Part shown: positions 7,069-14,547 of the stretch, one piece after another | Numbering within the stretch: position 1 is the stretch's first letter | Layout: the number at the start of each line of letters is the position of its first letter | Virus record (IMG/VR): IMGVR_UViG_3300019360_000003 | Span: 1 to 63,934 of that record | Source: a virus | DNA length: 63,934 nt | Strand: one strand, 5' to 3' | Notes under the pieces: model-generated | What the model was told of the DNA's origin: nothing | The model's database searches: none | Seen by the model: the letters and a program-made list of their open reading frames with translations, nothing else | Translations under genes and position numbers: made by a program

Positions 7069-7990
7069 ATTGATCGAAGCGACCCAACCCGAAGTCGTCG
7101 GTCAGCACGCGCTCTTCGATTACGCGCAGCTCGACCACGACACGCAGATTGCGATCCGGATCAAGACCAGCGAGATCAAATCGCTGGCCAAGCGGATGGC
7201 GGGCGACGTGGTGGAGATCGGCGGGAAGTTGGCCGAGGTGAAGGATCATCTGGGCGGCAACGGCCGCTTCAATGACTGGCTGTCGGCGGAGCTGGGCTGG
7301 AGCGAGCGCACGGCGTACAACTTCATTGCTGTTTGGCAGAAGTTCGGCGCCGCAAATTTTGCGCTGGAGAACGTGGCTACGTCGGCCCTGTATTTACTCG
7401 CCGCGCCGTCTACGCCGGCGGAGGCTGTGGAGTCGGCCAAGCGGATCGCTGAGGAGGGCGGGGAGGTCACGCACGCCGTGGCGAAGGCTATAGTCGAGGA
7501 GGCGAAGCAGGCGCGGCGCGCCAATACCAGGCCGGAGCTCTTCGCGGTGGAAGACGAGGAGCGCGAAGCCGATCAGGAGTCCGCTGAAGCCGCGCCTGCG
7601 GAGCCCGCCGAGGCGTCCAGCGCTGAGAGGCCGCGGGATGCGACGGACAAGACGAACACCAAAGAGATCGAAGCCGCCTGGCGCAAGCATGGCGTCATGG
7701 TCACGATCCAGCTCCTGCCAGCCAAGCACACCGAGCGCCAAGCGATGGTCACGGTTCGCGCCGGCGACCTGGAGCCGCTGAGCAAGGTGAAGCCCGAATC
7801 GGAAGTCATCTTCGTGGGCGCATTGCTTGAGCTGATCGAGCAGTACAAGCGCGAGCTGCCGGCGAAGATAGCAAATCGCAAGCCGGCGCCGAAGACCCCT
7901 GCGAAGTCTTCAGCGAAGCCCGCGCCCAAGGCCGCGGGTAAACAAGCCCCCAAGTCGGCTAAACAAAAACCCGCGAAAGCGCGCAAATAA
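7061..7990 (+). CDS. DUF3102-like protein, possible PRTRC-E-like C-terminal region
   Basis: A 309-aa protein with strong ribosome site AAGGAGG. Residues about 25-110 (EIGGKLAEVKDHL...FNDWLSAELGWSERTAYNFIAV) match DUF3102, a helical DNA-associated domain of plasmids and phages. An acidic linker (about 160-200) joins a small domain at about 205-265 that ends in a Lys/Ala/Pro-rich tail. That second part is similar in style and position to PRTRC protein E, which precedes C in such cassettes. The E assignment is weak. Confidence 0.6.
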   Translation: MNELIEATQPEVVGQHALFDYAQLDHDTQIAIRIKTSEIKSLAKRMAGDVVEIGGKLAEVKDHLGGNGRFNDWLSAELGWSERTAYNFIAVWQKFGAANFALENVATSALYLLAAPSTPAEAVESAKRIAEEGGEVTHAVAKAIVEEAKQARRANTRPELFAVEDEEREADQESAEAAPAEPAEASSAERPRDATDKTNTKEIEAAWRKHGVMVTIQLLPAKHTERQAMVTVRAGDLEPLSKVKPESEVIFVGALLELIEQYKRELPAKIANRKPAPKTPAKSSAKPAPKAAGKQAPKSAKQKPAKARK

Positions 7991-8026
7991 CCGGGCGCTA
8001 TTAAACAAACACGAAGGAGAGTAACG

Positions 8027-8311
8027 ATGGCGAAAATCAAAATCGAAGGGCAAACAATCGAGATGGACGACGAGATCGCCGGCGACGACGAATTGCTGAA
8101 GGCCGCGCTTGCGCCGAGCTGGCCCGACGCGAAGACAGCGACGTTCACGCGAACGGGCGGGAAGGACAAGGAGCTTGTCGTCAGCGTGACTAAAAAGGCC
8201 GGCACGAAGGGCATGGACGACGCCGAGATCGAAGCGCTCTTGCTCTTCGATCGGCGAGAGGAGCGCGAGAAGCGAGACGCCGAGCGCATAAGCGAGAGGA
8301 GGGGCGCATGA
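8027..8311 (+). CDS. PRTRC system protein C, prokaryotic ubiquitin-like protein
   Basis: A 94-aa protein with ribosome site GAAGGAGAG. Residues 1-62 resemble the Prok_Ub/PRTRC-C family, a short beta-grasp protein whose members, as I remember them, end in GTKG. Here GTKG is at residues 59-62 and is followed by a 32-residue charged helical tail. The tail looks like a pro-peptide that the JAMM protease at 10609 could remove to expose a C-terminal Gly. Fold and processing are inferred from family and context. Confidence 0.65.
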   Translation: MAKIKIEGQTIEMDDEIAGDDELLKAALAPSWPDAKTATFTRTGGKDKELVVSVTKKAGTKGMDDAEIEALLLFDRREEREKRDAERISERRGA

Positions 8312-8556
8312 CCGGACTTATCGAGCGCCTGCTCGCCTCCCCCGAGGCCCCCAACCCCGCCGTCGAGATGAGCGCGTGGCTCGCCGAGCTGCAGCGATCC
8401 GGCCAGCTCGATCAGGTCCGCATCCAGGAGTTGCTCCCCGCGATCGAGGCCGCGGCCGACCAGGGCGAGCGCGATCTCGACGGCGCGGGGGCCGCGCGGA
8501 GGAGCCTGGAGCGCGCCGGCGCTATACCATCGAAGGAGGTCCCACTCGGGTTTTGA
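8308..8556 (+). CDS. Small helical protein in the PRTRC cassette
   Basis: An 82-aa protein with an ATGA overlap with protein C. It is rich in Ala/Glu/Leu/Arg and probably helical, with no recognised domain. The tight coupling implies co-expression with the Ub-like protein, for example as a partner or substrate, but nothing in the sequence shows this. Confidence 0.5.
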   Translation: MTGLIERLLASPEAPNPAVEMSAWLAELQRSGQLDQVRIQELLPAIEAAADQGERDLDGAGAARRSLERAGAIPSKEVPLGF

Positions 8557-8557
8557 T

Positions 8558-8866
8558 ATGGAAGGGCTGACCGAAATCCAAGCGTCAAAACTTGCGCTGC
8601 TATCCGCTCATTTGTCTCTGACCGTCCCACTCGCGATTGGCGATCTACAGGCTCGCGGTGGACCGACAAAGACCGATCTTGAGTTCGCGGCAGCCTTCGG
8701 CGCAACGCTCGCTCATAAAGGTGACGTCTTGCTCTACAGAGGCAAGAGGGGCGAAGCGGCTGATTTGGTAAGTCGGCTAGCGCGCGCGCTGGCTGTGCTG
8801 GCCTTCCAGCCTGGTGGCGTTGAGATTTTTGGACTTTGCTTTGAGGCGGAAAAGCGCAATGACTGA
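8558..8866 (+). CDS. Hypothetical protein in the PRTRC cassette
   Basis: A 102-aa protein starting one base after the preceding stop. A GAAGGAGG sequence lies 18-20 bases upstream, farther than usual, so coupling probably drives initiation. Mixed alpha/beta composition with an alanine-rich helix (DLVSRLARALAVLAF). No family recognised. Confidence 0.5.
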   Translation: MEGLTEIQASKLALLSAHLSLTVPLAIGDLQARGGPTKTDLEFAAAFGATLAHKGDVLLYRGKRGEAADLVSRLARALAVLAFQPGGVEIFGLCFEAEKRND

Positions 8867-8877
8867 GGAGGCGATCA

Positions 8878-9129
8878 ATGGACATTGGCGATCCTAAAAC
8901 TGTCGCAGCGTTATTGCTTGGCTTCCCACCAAATAAATTCGAGATCACGAAGCAGATGGTGATTGCTACGCCCCGCGAGTCGGGCGGTCGCTTCGTCGAT
9001 CTCAAGGTGACCGAGCTTAAAGGCGGCCAGCGCCTCTTCGAGGTGGCTTGGCGTGGCGGCCACAAGCGCGTCGCGACTGAGGCTGAGGCTGTGGCTTTGT
9101 TTTTGGAAAAGCTGAAGGCGATTCAATGA
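8878..9129 (+). CDS. Small alpha/beta hypothetical protein
   Basis: An 83-aa protein with a good ribosome site (GAGGAGG, 6-7 bases before ATG). It has alternating strand-like stretches (VDLKVTEL...RLFEVAWRGG) and a C-terminal helix. It overlaps the next gene by ATGA. Unknown function, within the Ub-like cassette. Confidence 0.55.
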   Translation: MDIGDPKTVAALLLGFPPNKFEITKQMVIATPRESGGRFVDLKVTELKGGQRLFEVAWRGGHKRVATEAEAVALFLEKLKAIQ

Positions 9130-9932
9130 CTCGAAAGAAAGCCAAAAAATCGAAGAAGCCCTCCCCTCGCGCCAGCGCCCAGGACGCCGTTCTGCATCTG
9201 CGCCTCATCCAGTACGGGGCGCATATCGTCGAGCTTTACGAGAAGTTTTTCCCCAAGGAGTTCGACGGGATTGATTACAGCTCCTTCGAGGCGCTGCTCG
9301 CGTCGTACGACCGCTTCGCGCTGCTCGTCAACGACAATCTGTTTCCGGTCCACGCGTTCAGCTCGAACGATCTGATGTATGAAGAGCCTGATCACAACCT
9401 CCACACGATGGAGATCTGTTTTCACGGCTTCAGCTCTTTCGTCTGGTTCGACCGCATGAACCACGGCGAGGAGGTATCGGTGGTCGAGAGGATGCTTGTC
9501 TCCGCGGCCGGCTATCACGATTTCCCGATGGTCAAACTCGGGCCGCCTAAAGACCACAGGTTTAGCAGTGAGAAGCTCCAGGAGGTCTCCTGGAAGCAGA
9601 AGGGAATGATCTCGCGCCTGTGGCTCGCGGCGATGGCCGTGCTCGGCGGCACGGGCAACGTATGGCTCGATCTGTCCGAGGAGGAATACTACGCGTCGGA
9701 GCCGCCAGAGTGGAACGAGGCTCAGATCATGTGGCTCGCCAGCGAGTTCAAGGAGGCTCAGAGAGTCTCCGATCAGGTCAACGAGTTCCTCGTCTGGGCC
9801 GACTCGAAGGAGAAACTCGAGCGGATCGAGCGGCTACTCCGCCGGGCGCAGGTTCCGGATAAGCCTATCCGCATGAAGGTCCGGGATCTTCCCGAGGTCC
9901 CACTCGTCGAAGCGTTGGGAGGCGTTTTGTGA
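9126..9932 (+). CDS. Possible PRTRC system protein F
   Basis: A 268-aa protein overlapping the upstream stop. After a basic N-terminus (RKKAKKSKK), the body is alpha/beta. The C-terminal third (GNVWLDLSEEEYY...PEWNEAQIMWLASEFKEA) resembles, from memory, the conserved C-terminal part of PRTRC protein F, and the position between C and B matches the usual order. No catalytic motif seen. The alternative is an unrelated hypothetical protein. Confidence 0.45.
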   Translation: MTRKKAKKSKKPSPRASAQDAVLHLRLIQYGAHIVELYEKFFPKEFDGIDYSSFEALLASYDRFALLVNDNLFPVHAFSSNDLMYEEPDHNLHTMEICFHGFSSFVWFDRMNHGEEVSVVERMLVSAAGYHDFPMVKLGPPKDHRFSSEKLQEVSWKQKGMISRLWLAAMAVLGGTGNVWLDLSEEEYYASEPPEWNEAQIMWLASEFKEAQRVSDQVNEFLVWADSKEKLERIERLLRRAQVPDKPIRMKVRDLPEVPLVEALGGVL

Positions 9933-10618
9933 GTAAACGGGTCTCCAAAAATCTGATCCCCGTGGGTGTGAACCCCCAGGCGGCGATCTACCTGGTCAAC
10001 GACCAATTTCTCCTCGTCGCCAATCGCGACGGCAAGGTCGAGCAGAAGTACGTCAGCCCCGGCGCGGTCCGGAGCGCCTTCGCCGCCGAGCCGGTCGACA
10101 CGGGCTGGATCCCCGAGGGCGTGCGCCGCTGGGGCGTCGGCGCGAAGGGCGTGTACATGCTGCGATGGCATGCGCCGGCGGTGTATTCGGTCTGGCTGCC
10201 GGAGCGCAAGCGCCAGGCGCGCGTCCCGATGCCGGCGCTCGTGTTCTTCGCGCAAGCGAAGGCCTATTACATTTGGGCGATGAGGGGCGACAAGTTCGAC
10301 CCGAAGGGACTGCTCTTCAACGCGCCGTGCGCCAATGTCAACAACCTCGGGCTGATTTGCTGGGGGTCGAATCCGCACCTCGACGTCGCTGAAGGCGGCG
10401 CCTTCGACCGGATGTGGAGCCTCTTTTGGGAGGCGCCGTTTTCCGGCGACCACGAGGCCGGCGCGAACGCGCGCATGGCGGAGCTCGCGCGGAAGAAGGT
10501 CGAGCGGTTTCCGGAGGCCGAATTGACGCCGCTTTCGCATCGGCTCGTGACAGGGCCTTGCACGCTGGAGGCCGTCGTGGAGCGATTTACGAGGAGAGGA
10601 GAAGATCAATGGGGTTAG
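9929..10618 (+). CDS. PRTRC system protein B, E2-like (Prok-E2_D type)
   Basis: A 229-aa protein with GTG start overlapping the previous stop and GGGAGG upstream. Residues 65-160 contain WHAPAVYSVWLPE, VPMPALVFF, a YYIWAMRG strand and LLFNAPCANVNNLGLICWG. These match the core of PRTRC protein B, which belongs to the proposed prokaryotic E2-like families. The Cys in NAPCANV or in LICWG could be the thioester residue, but I cannot tell which. Role inferred: carrier in conjugation of protein C. Confidence 0.7.
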   Translation: MSKRVSKNLIPVGVNPQAAIYLVNDQFLLVANRDGKVEQKYVSPGAVRSAFAAEPVDTGWIPEGVRRWGVGAKGVYMLRWHAPAVYSVWLPERKRQARVPMPALVFFAQAKAYYIWAMRGDKFDPKGLLFNAPCANVNNLGLICWGSNPHLDVAEGGAFDRMWSLFWEAPFSGDHEAGANARMAELARKKVERFPEAELTPLSHRLVTGPCTLEAVVERFTRRGEDQWG

Positions 10619-11304
10619 TGACTGATGTTTTGAATTCGGCCTACGCCGCCGAACCGCCTGCAGTCCTCATCGGCTACCTCCTGAATCAGGAGGAGGGATT
10701 GAGGCCTCCGCCGCAGCGTGGAGGCCTCTACGATTACGTCCTGAGCGCCGACGGTCTCTATCTGCACGCGCGACGTGAGGAGATGGAGGTCAGCTTCCCG
10801 ATCCTGCCCGGGGCCTCAGGAGTAATTCGAGGATTGCGGCCGACTGCGCCTGTCTTCGATTTTCATCTCCCGCTCGTTCCCGCGGGCTTGGTCACCGAGC
10901 TGTGGGCGCAGGCCGAGGACTGGGCGAATCAAGGCCTCGAAACGCTCTTTCATCTCGTCTGGTCGCCAGTCTACCCGTGGAATAACGGGTGGGGACTCGA
11001 TACGCCCGAGCAGGAGCGCTCCGCGACCAGGTGCAAGCCGCTCCACGACGGCCCAGGCTCGTCTCACGAGAAGGCGATCGTCGAGATCCATTCCCACCAT
11101 TTGATGCCCGCGCGGTTCTCGCCGACGGACGACAAGGACGAGACCGGCTTCCGCCTGTACGGTGTGATCGGCCGACTGCCCGAGGCGCCGGAGATCCGGC
11201 TGCGCGTCGGCGTGTACGGTTATTTCTGGGAGATTCCCGCGTCGTGGGCGCTGGAGCTGCCGGAATGTTTGAGGGATTGCAACGCGGAGGACTGGGATGG
11301 CTGA
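10609..11304 (+). CDS. PRTRC system protein A, JAB/JAMM-type protease
   Basis: A 231-aa protein with ATG 10609 inside the end of gene B and ribosome site GAGGAGAGGAG. It carries a full zinc-peptidase signature HSH-x7-SPTD at residues about 161-174 (H161, H163, S171, D174), in a strand context IVEIHSH. JAMM proteases cut isopeptide bonds to ubiquitin or process Ub-like precursors. With Ub-like C, E2-like B and ThiF alongside, it is the deconjugating or processing enzyme of the cassette. Confidence 0.75.
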   Translation: MGLVTDVLNSAYAAEPPAVLIGYLLNQEEGLRPPPQRGGLYDYVLSADGLYLHARREEMEVSFPILPGASGVIRGLRPTAPVFDFHLPLVPAGLVTELWAQAEDWANQGLETLFHLVWSPVYPWNNGWGLDTPEQERSATRCKPLHDGPGSSHEKAIVEIHSHHLMPARFSPTDDKDETGFRLYGVIGRLPEAPEIRLRVGVYGYFWEIPASWALELPECLRDCNAEDWDG

Positions 11305-11544
11305 CTGGAAAGAGCTCCGATACGCGCTCAGCCTGCGCGAGTTCGAGCCGCAGAGCTGGCGGGATTATGCGCTTATTCCCTGGCACGTAGCGGGCTGGCT
11401 ACTCGCTTGCGTCTTGACGGCCCTGCGAAGCCCATTCCTGAAACGGAGCATTTTTATCACCTCCGATGTCTGTCCGCGGCCGCCGCGATGGCGCTCGTCT
11501 TTTCACTGTTGGCGATTTATGAAGCGATGAAGGAGGAGACATGA
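11297..11544 (+). pseudogene. Membrane protein gene with a reading-frame break
   Basis: The ATG at 11297 overlaps the stop of gene A. The first frame encodes a soluble start and one membrane helix (WHVAGWLLACVLTAL), then becomes unlikely sequence. From about 11435 the -1 frame becomes coding-like (IPETEHFYHLRCLSAAAAM, then a second membrane helix) and ends at TGA 11542-11544, which overlaps the next ATG as elsewhere in this operon. A -1 shift at about 11425-11440 restores a two-helix protein of about 82 aa. Mutation, assembly error or recoding are all possible; no classic slippery heptamer is visible. Confidence 0.5.
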
Positions 11545-11804
11545 TCAGATCAATCGCGCCTCCGCCGCCGTGTGATTGTTGCGGGGCGGAGTATCGAAAC
11601 ACCGGCTGCGTGCGTGGGTACGGCTGCGACTGCCCTGGCTTCGCTACTTTTTGTGAGGTCTGCAAATTTTGCATGACGCACTGCCAGTGCGACGAGGCGA
11701 TGAAGGCGGAGTTTTCCGTCGCGCGCGCGGATTACCTGGAGGCGCTGCGGCTGATCAGATGCGCGCATCCGAAACAAATTAATAAAAAGCTGGCGTCAAT
11801 TTGA
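11541..11804 (+). CDS. Cys-rich zinc-binding protein
   Basis: An 87-aa protein with GAAGGAGGAG before ATG. The first 60 residues hold ten or more Cys in CxxC, CxC and CxxCxxC groupings (CDCCGAEY, CDCPGF, CEVCKFCMTHCQC), indicating two or three zinc sites of the treble-clef or ribbon kind. A zinc-finger protein in a ubiquitin-like operon could be an E3-like adaptor, but nothing else supports that. Confidence 0.6.
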   Translation: MIRSIAPPPPCDCCGAEYRNTGCVRGYGCDCPGFATFCEVCKFCMTHCQCDEAMKAEFSVARADYLEALRLIRCAHPKQINKKLASI

Positions 11805-12265
11805 TGACTCAAGAATTGCTTCAATCAATGCGTGAAACCGCAATCACACATCACTGCCGTTTCGCCTTTGAAACCGCGCATCCGCGCTTCGCCCGGCTAG
11901 TCCGCCATCCCGCCGGCGCTACGTCGGCCATCCTAACCGTCAATAGTGGCTATGAGTGACTGGAGGCGGGCTTTGGCGGGCCGGTCTGGCACGCCTCGAT
12001 TGCGGCCCGCGGCAAGCTCTCGCAGGCCTCGTGTTACAACATCGCAAGGCGGATCATCGAAGGGATTGGCGATCCGCTGCGGGAATGGCATGAATGGACC
12101 GGGCGCGCCTTTCATATCCGGCGCCGGCTCACCGCGGAGGAGCAGACGCGCGTTGGTGAGGCGATTGATTGTCGCGGAAAAGCGGAAGGGCGCGAACGCT
12201 TTGAACGGATCTGCGCGGAACTACCCGAGGCGGCGCTTAAATTCGCAATGCAGGAGATTGGATGA
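11804..12265 (+). pseudogene. Gene interrupted by an in-frame TGA
   Basis: From ATG 11804 the frame is open for 51 codons to TGA 11957-11959, then continues in the same frame as clearly protein-like sequence (LEAGFGGPVWHASIAA, then REWHEWTGRAFHIRRRL) to TGA 12263-12265. Together they make a protein of about 152 aa similar in style to conserved phage proteins with a WHxS...EWxE...HxRRRL pattern. TGA is used as a normal stop elsewhere, so this is a nonsense lesion, recoding, or two coupled genes. Confidence 0.5.
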
Positions 12266-12441
12266 GGAGGAGCGGCCACGCGAAGAGTTGGTTCACGTCC
12301 GGAGCCGCCAATGATCGTTGGCGGCAGGCTCTATGTCGGCCTTTGCCGCAAGGTCTGGTGGCGGGGAGTTACGGCAAGGGCGGGATCGGCGCTCAGATCG
12401 TGTGGCTGAGAGCGCAGATGGAGAAGAGTAAGGAGGCCTGA
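12262..12441 (+). CDS. Short ORF in a frame-disturbed region
   Basis: The uninterrupted frame ATG 12262 to TGA 12441 gives 59 aa. However, the protein-like pieces change frame: an acidic stretch ends at 12314, a piece beginning MIVGGRLYVGLCRKVWW starts at 12311, and the last part (SYGKGGIGAQIVWLRAQ) is in this frame. I read it as one or two small genes carrying indels. Function unknown. Confidence 0.3.
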   Translation: MRRSGHAKSWFTSGAANDRWRQALCRPLPQGLVAGSYGKGGIGAQIVWLRAQMEKSKEA

Positions 12442-12444
12442 CTT

Positions 12445-12858
12445 ATGGACATCGAACTGGCGAAAGAGATCACGGCTAAATGCGTCGAGACCTCACTCTC
12501 GCTCACATTGCATGACCGCTACCAGCCTCTGCCAGACATTGAGCTGGCCGACCTGGTCGAAGCGAACCGACTCGTCGCGGAGATGGAGCCTGAGCGGCAG
12601 GCCGACGGTTCCAGGAATCATTACATCCACGTCGACCCGCGTGGGATCGCGCTCCACTACGCGTTCAAGCATTTCGGCCTGTCACCGAATCAAATGCTTG
12701 AGGCGCTGGGGTTCGGCTTTGACGAGGACTGGATCGAGTTCTGCGCTGGCTGCTGGAAGTTCACGCGCAAGGACCTGGTGCGGTTCATGAACGGCCATCT
12801 CTATTGCGAGGATTGCCGGAACTTGCTTAAGGAGCAGGAGAATGCCGAAACCCATTGA
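12445..12858 (+). CDS. Zinc-finger hypothetical protein upstream of ThiF
   Basis: A 137-aa protein with ribosome site TAAGGAGGCC. A helical N-terminal domain precedes CAGCWKF (about residue 98) and CEDCRNL (about residue 120), a four-Cys zinc knuckle. It overlaps the ThiF gene by 17 bases, so the two are co-translated. A substrate-binding or adaptor role in the cassette is possible but only contextual. Confidence 0.6.
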   Translation: MDIELAKEITAKCVETSLSLTLHDRYQPLPDIELADLVEANRLVAEMEPERQADGSRNHYIHVDPRGIALHYAFKHFGLSPNQMLEALGFGFDEDWIEFCAGCWKFTRKDLVRFMNGHLYCEDCRNLLKEQENAETH

Positions 12859-13693
12859 CCTCTCCTACGCCCGGGCCGCGCAACTGTTGCTGCCCGCCTA
12901 CGACCGCCTGCGCCTGATCCTCGTCGGCTGCGGCGGGACCGGGAGCTGGCTCGCGCCGTCGGTCGCGCGGATCGCCAGGCTCCAGCGCGAGCAGGGCAGG
13001 CCTGTTGAGTTACTGTTTTACGATCACGACCACGTCGAGCCCAAGAATATCCCCCGGCAAAATTTCTGCGACGCCGAACTTGGCCGTAACAAGGCCGTCG
13101 CGTTGGCCGCGCGCTTCTCCGCGGCGTGGGGCGTGGAGATCGCGGCGGTTCCGCGAAAATTCCGGGCCGCGTCGTTCGATTGGCCGCAGGCCGGAACCCT
13201 CACGATCCTGATCGGTTGTGTGGATAACGCCGCGGCGCGCGGCGAGATGGCGAGCGTGGTCAAAACGCAAAGGTTCGACCTGCTGCCGGCCTGGTGGCTC
13301 GACTGCGGCAACGAAGAATCCTCCGGCCAGGTGATAGTCGGCTCGACCATTCAGCCGAAGGATCTCGCCGGCTCGTTTACGCCGTCTTGCAAAATTTGCA
13401 AAGCGCTCCCCGCGCCCTCGCTGGTCGCGCCGGATCTGCTGGTCGCGAAGCCGGAGGAGTTGGAAGACTCGAAGGTGTCCTGCGCCGAGATGCAGGTACT
13501 CAACGCCCAGAGCCTGGCCGTGAACCAGACGGTCGCCGCCATCGCGACGGATTACCTACTGGGGCTCCTCGGCGGGAAGTTGCGAAAATTCGCAACTTAT
13601 TTCGACCTGGCGAGCGGGTCGATGAGGTCGAAGTATATAACCCCCGAGGAGATCACCGGCGCGATCAGGCGGCCGCCGGCGTATTTGATCTAG
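12842..13693 (+). CDS. PRTRC system ThiF-family E1-like adenylyltransferase
   Basis: A 283-aa protein with AAGGAG upstream. The nucleotide-binding loop GCGGTGS is at residues 30-36, followed by FYDHDHVEPKNIPRQNF (about 59-75) with the Asp that binds ATP-Mg and the conserved N..RQ. ELGRNKA follows, then WLDCGNEESSGQVIVG and a CKIC pair near residue 183. This is the ThiF/E1 fold that adenylates the C-terminal Gly of Ub-like proteins. It completes an E1-E2-Ub-JAMM set. ParB and protein D of the canonical cassette were not found. Confidence 0.8.
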   Translation: MPKPIDLSYARAAQLLLPAYDRLRLILVGCGGTGSWLAPSVARIARLQREQGRPVELLFYDHDHVEPKNIPRQNFCDAELGRNKAVALAARFSAAWGVEIAAVPRKFRAASFDWPQAGTLTILIGCVDNAAARGEMASVVKTQRFDLLPAWWLDCGNEESSGQVIVGSTIQPKDLAGSFTPSCKICKALPAPSLVAPDLLVAKPEELEDSKVSCAEMQVLNAQSLAVNQTVAAIATDYLLGLLGGKLRKFATYFDLASGSMRSKYITPEEITGAIRRPPAYLI

Positions 13694-13728
13694 GCGCCGA
13701 AAGCCAAGAAAGAGAAGGAGGCCGCGTA

Positions 13729-13947
13729 ATGGACTATTTCGATTATTTGTTCGTCTTCATCGTCGGAGGCCTCGCGCTCTTCCTGCTCGTCGGCTTTACC
13801 TTCCATTTCGCGTATGGCCTCGGCCATGCGATGGGCGAGATCACCGAGCGGCTGCGCATGACGCTGCTTGTCGGACGCGTCGAGGCATGCGCGGCCCTTG
13901 GGTCGGACGAAGCGGACGAAGAGATCCGGCAGGAAGAATTGCCGTAG
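13729..13947 (+). CDS. Small membrane protein
   Basis: A 72-aa protein with ribosome site GAAGGAGG. One membrane helix covers residues about 7-30 (FVFIVGGLALFLLVGFTFHF), followed by an acidic soluble tail. Longer upstream frames here are shadows of ThiF. Confidence 0.6.
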   Translation: MDYFDYLFVFIVGGLALFLLVGFTFHFAYGLGHAMGEITERLRMTLLVGRVEACAALGSDEADEEIRQEELP

Positions 13948-13975
13948 TCATCATTTTTCTCGAAAGGTATTTAAG

Positions 13976-14212
13976 GTGGACGCTCCTCAATCAATACCCG
14001 TGTCTCCGGTCCCGATCGTCGCTCTCTATTGCCCCTTGTGCGGAGGCCTGATCGACCGGGTCGGCGTGGATGTCCAGGGGACGCTCCTACCCAACTGCCG
14101 AAAGTGCAAGAGCCTGCGGGCGGTCAAAATCGCCTGCGGGAAGCTCACCATCGAGGCCGAACTCCCGCTCCCGCCTATTGCGCCGGAGAATCCTCGAATC
14201 GCGGGGGAATGA
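13976..14212 (+). CDS. Com-like zinc-ribbon protein
   Basis: A 78-aa protein with GTG start and AAAGG 8 bases upstream. Two pairs, CPLCGGL near residue 18 and CRKCKSL near residue 39, separated by a short hairpin, give a zinc ribbon like the phage Mu Com family of small RNA-binding or translational regulators. It is the last gene of the left block and converges on the minus-strand operon. Confidence 0.6.
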   Translation: MDAPQSIPVSPVPIVALYCPLCGGLIDRVGVDVQGTLLPNCRKCKSLRAVKIACGKLTIEAELPLPPIAPENPRIAGE

Positions 14213-14224
14213 TCCCGCGAGATC

Positions 14225-14524
14225 TCAGTCTTTCCACGTGCGCCCATTACAAATATCGGAGATCGCGTGCTCCGACATGCCAAATTGTCGCGCTAGGCTG
14301 CTGAGCGTCCATCCTTGGTCGGCGCGCAGCTTGCGGATTTTTGCGACTTGGGCGCTGGTGAGTTTCGCCGTAGGCGCCAGCTCGCCGCTATGAGTGGCGT
14401 TTGGCGGCGCTTCCGGGTCGAGGCCGGCGCGCTGGCGGCGGAGAATTTGCGCGGAGCGGCGCTTTTGGAGGCGTTGCGCTTCGCGACGCTCCTCTTCGGT
14501 GGCGTATTTAGGTGGTCTGCCCAT
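14225..14524 (-). CDS. Small HTH DNA-binding protein, candidate Aca-type regulator
   Basis: A 99-aa basic protein. Residues 55-97 (LTSAQVAKIRKLRADQGWTLSSLARQFGMSEHAISDI) form a helix-turn-helix ending in NGRTW, as seen in phage HTH proteins linked to HNH enzymes. The N-terminus is rich in Arg/Glu. It is the last gene of a six-gene operon whose promoter has an operator. By analogy with Aca proteins it may repress that promoter. Confidence 0.65.
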   Translation of the reverse strand: MGRPPKYATEEERREAQRLQKRRSAQILRRQRAGLDPEAPPNATHSGELAPTAKLTSAQVAKIRKLRADQGWTLSSLARQFGMSEHAISDICNGRTWKD

Positions 14525-14547
14525 ATGATTTTCTCCGTATTATCCCT

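Noticed and set aside
13294-13728. Upstream extension of the 13729 membrane protein
   Set aside because: The extension lies in a shadow frame of the ThiF gene; ATG 13729 has its own strong ribosome site.
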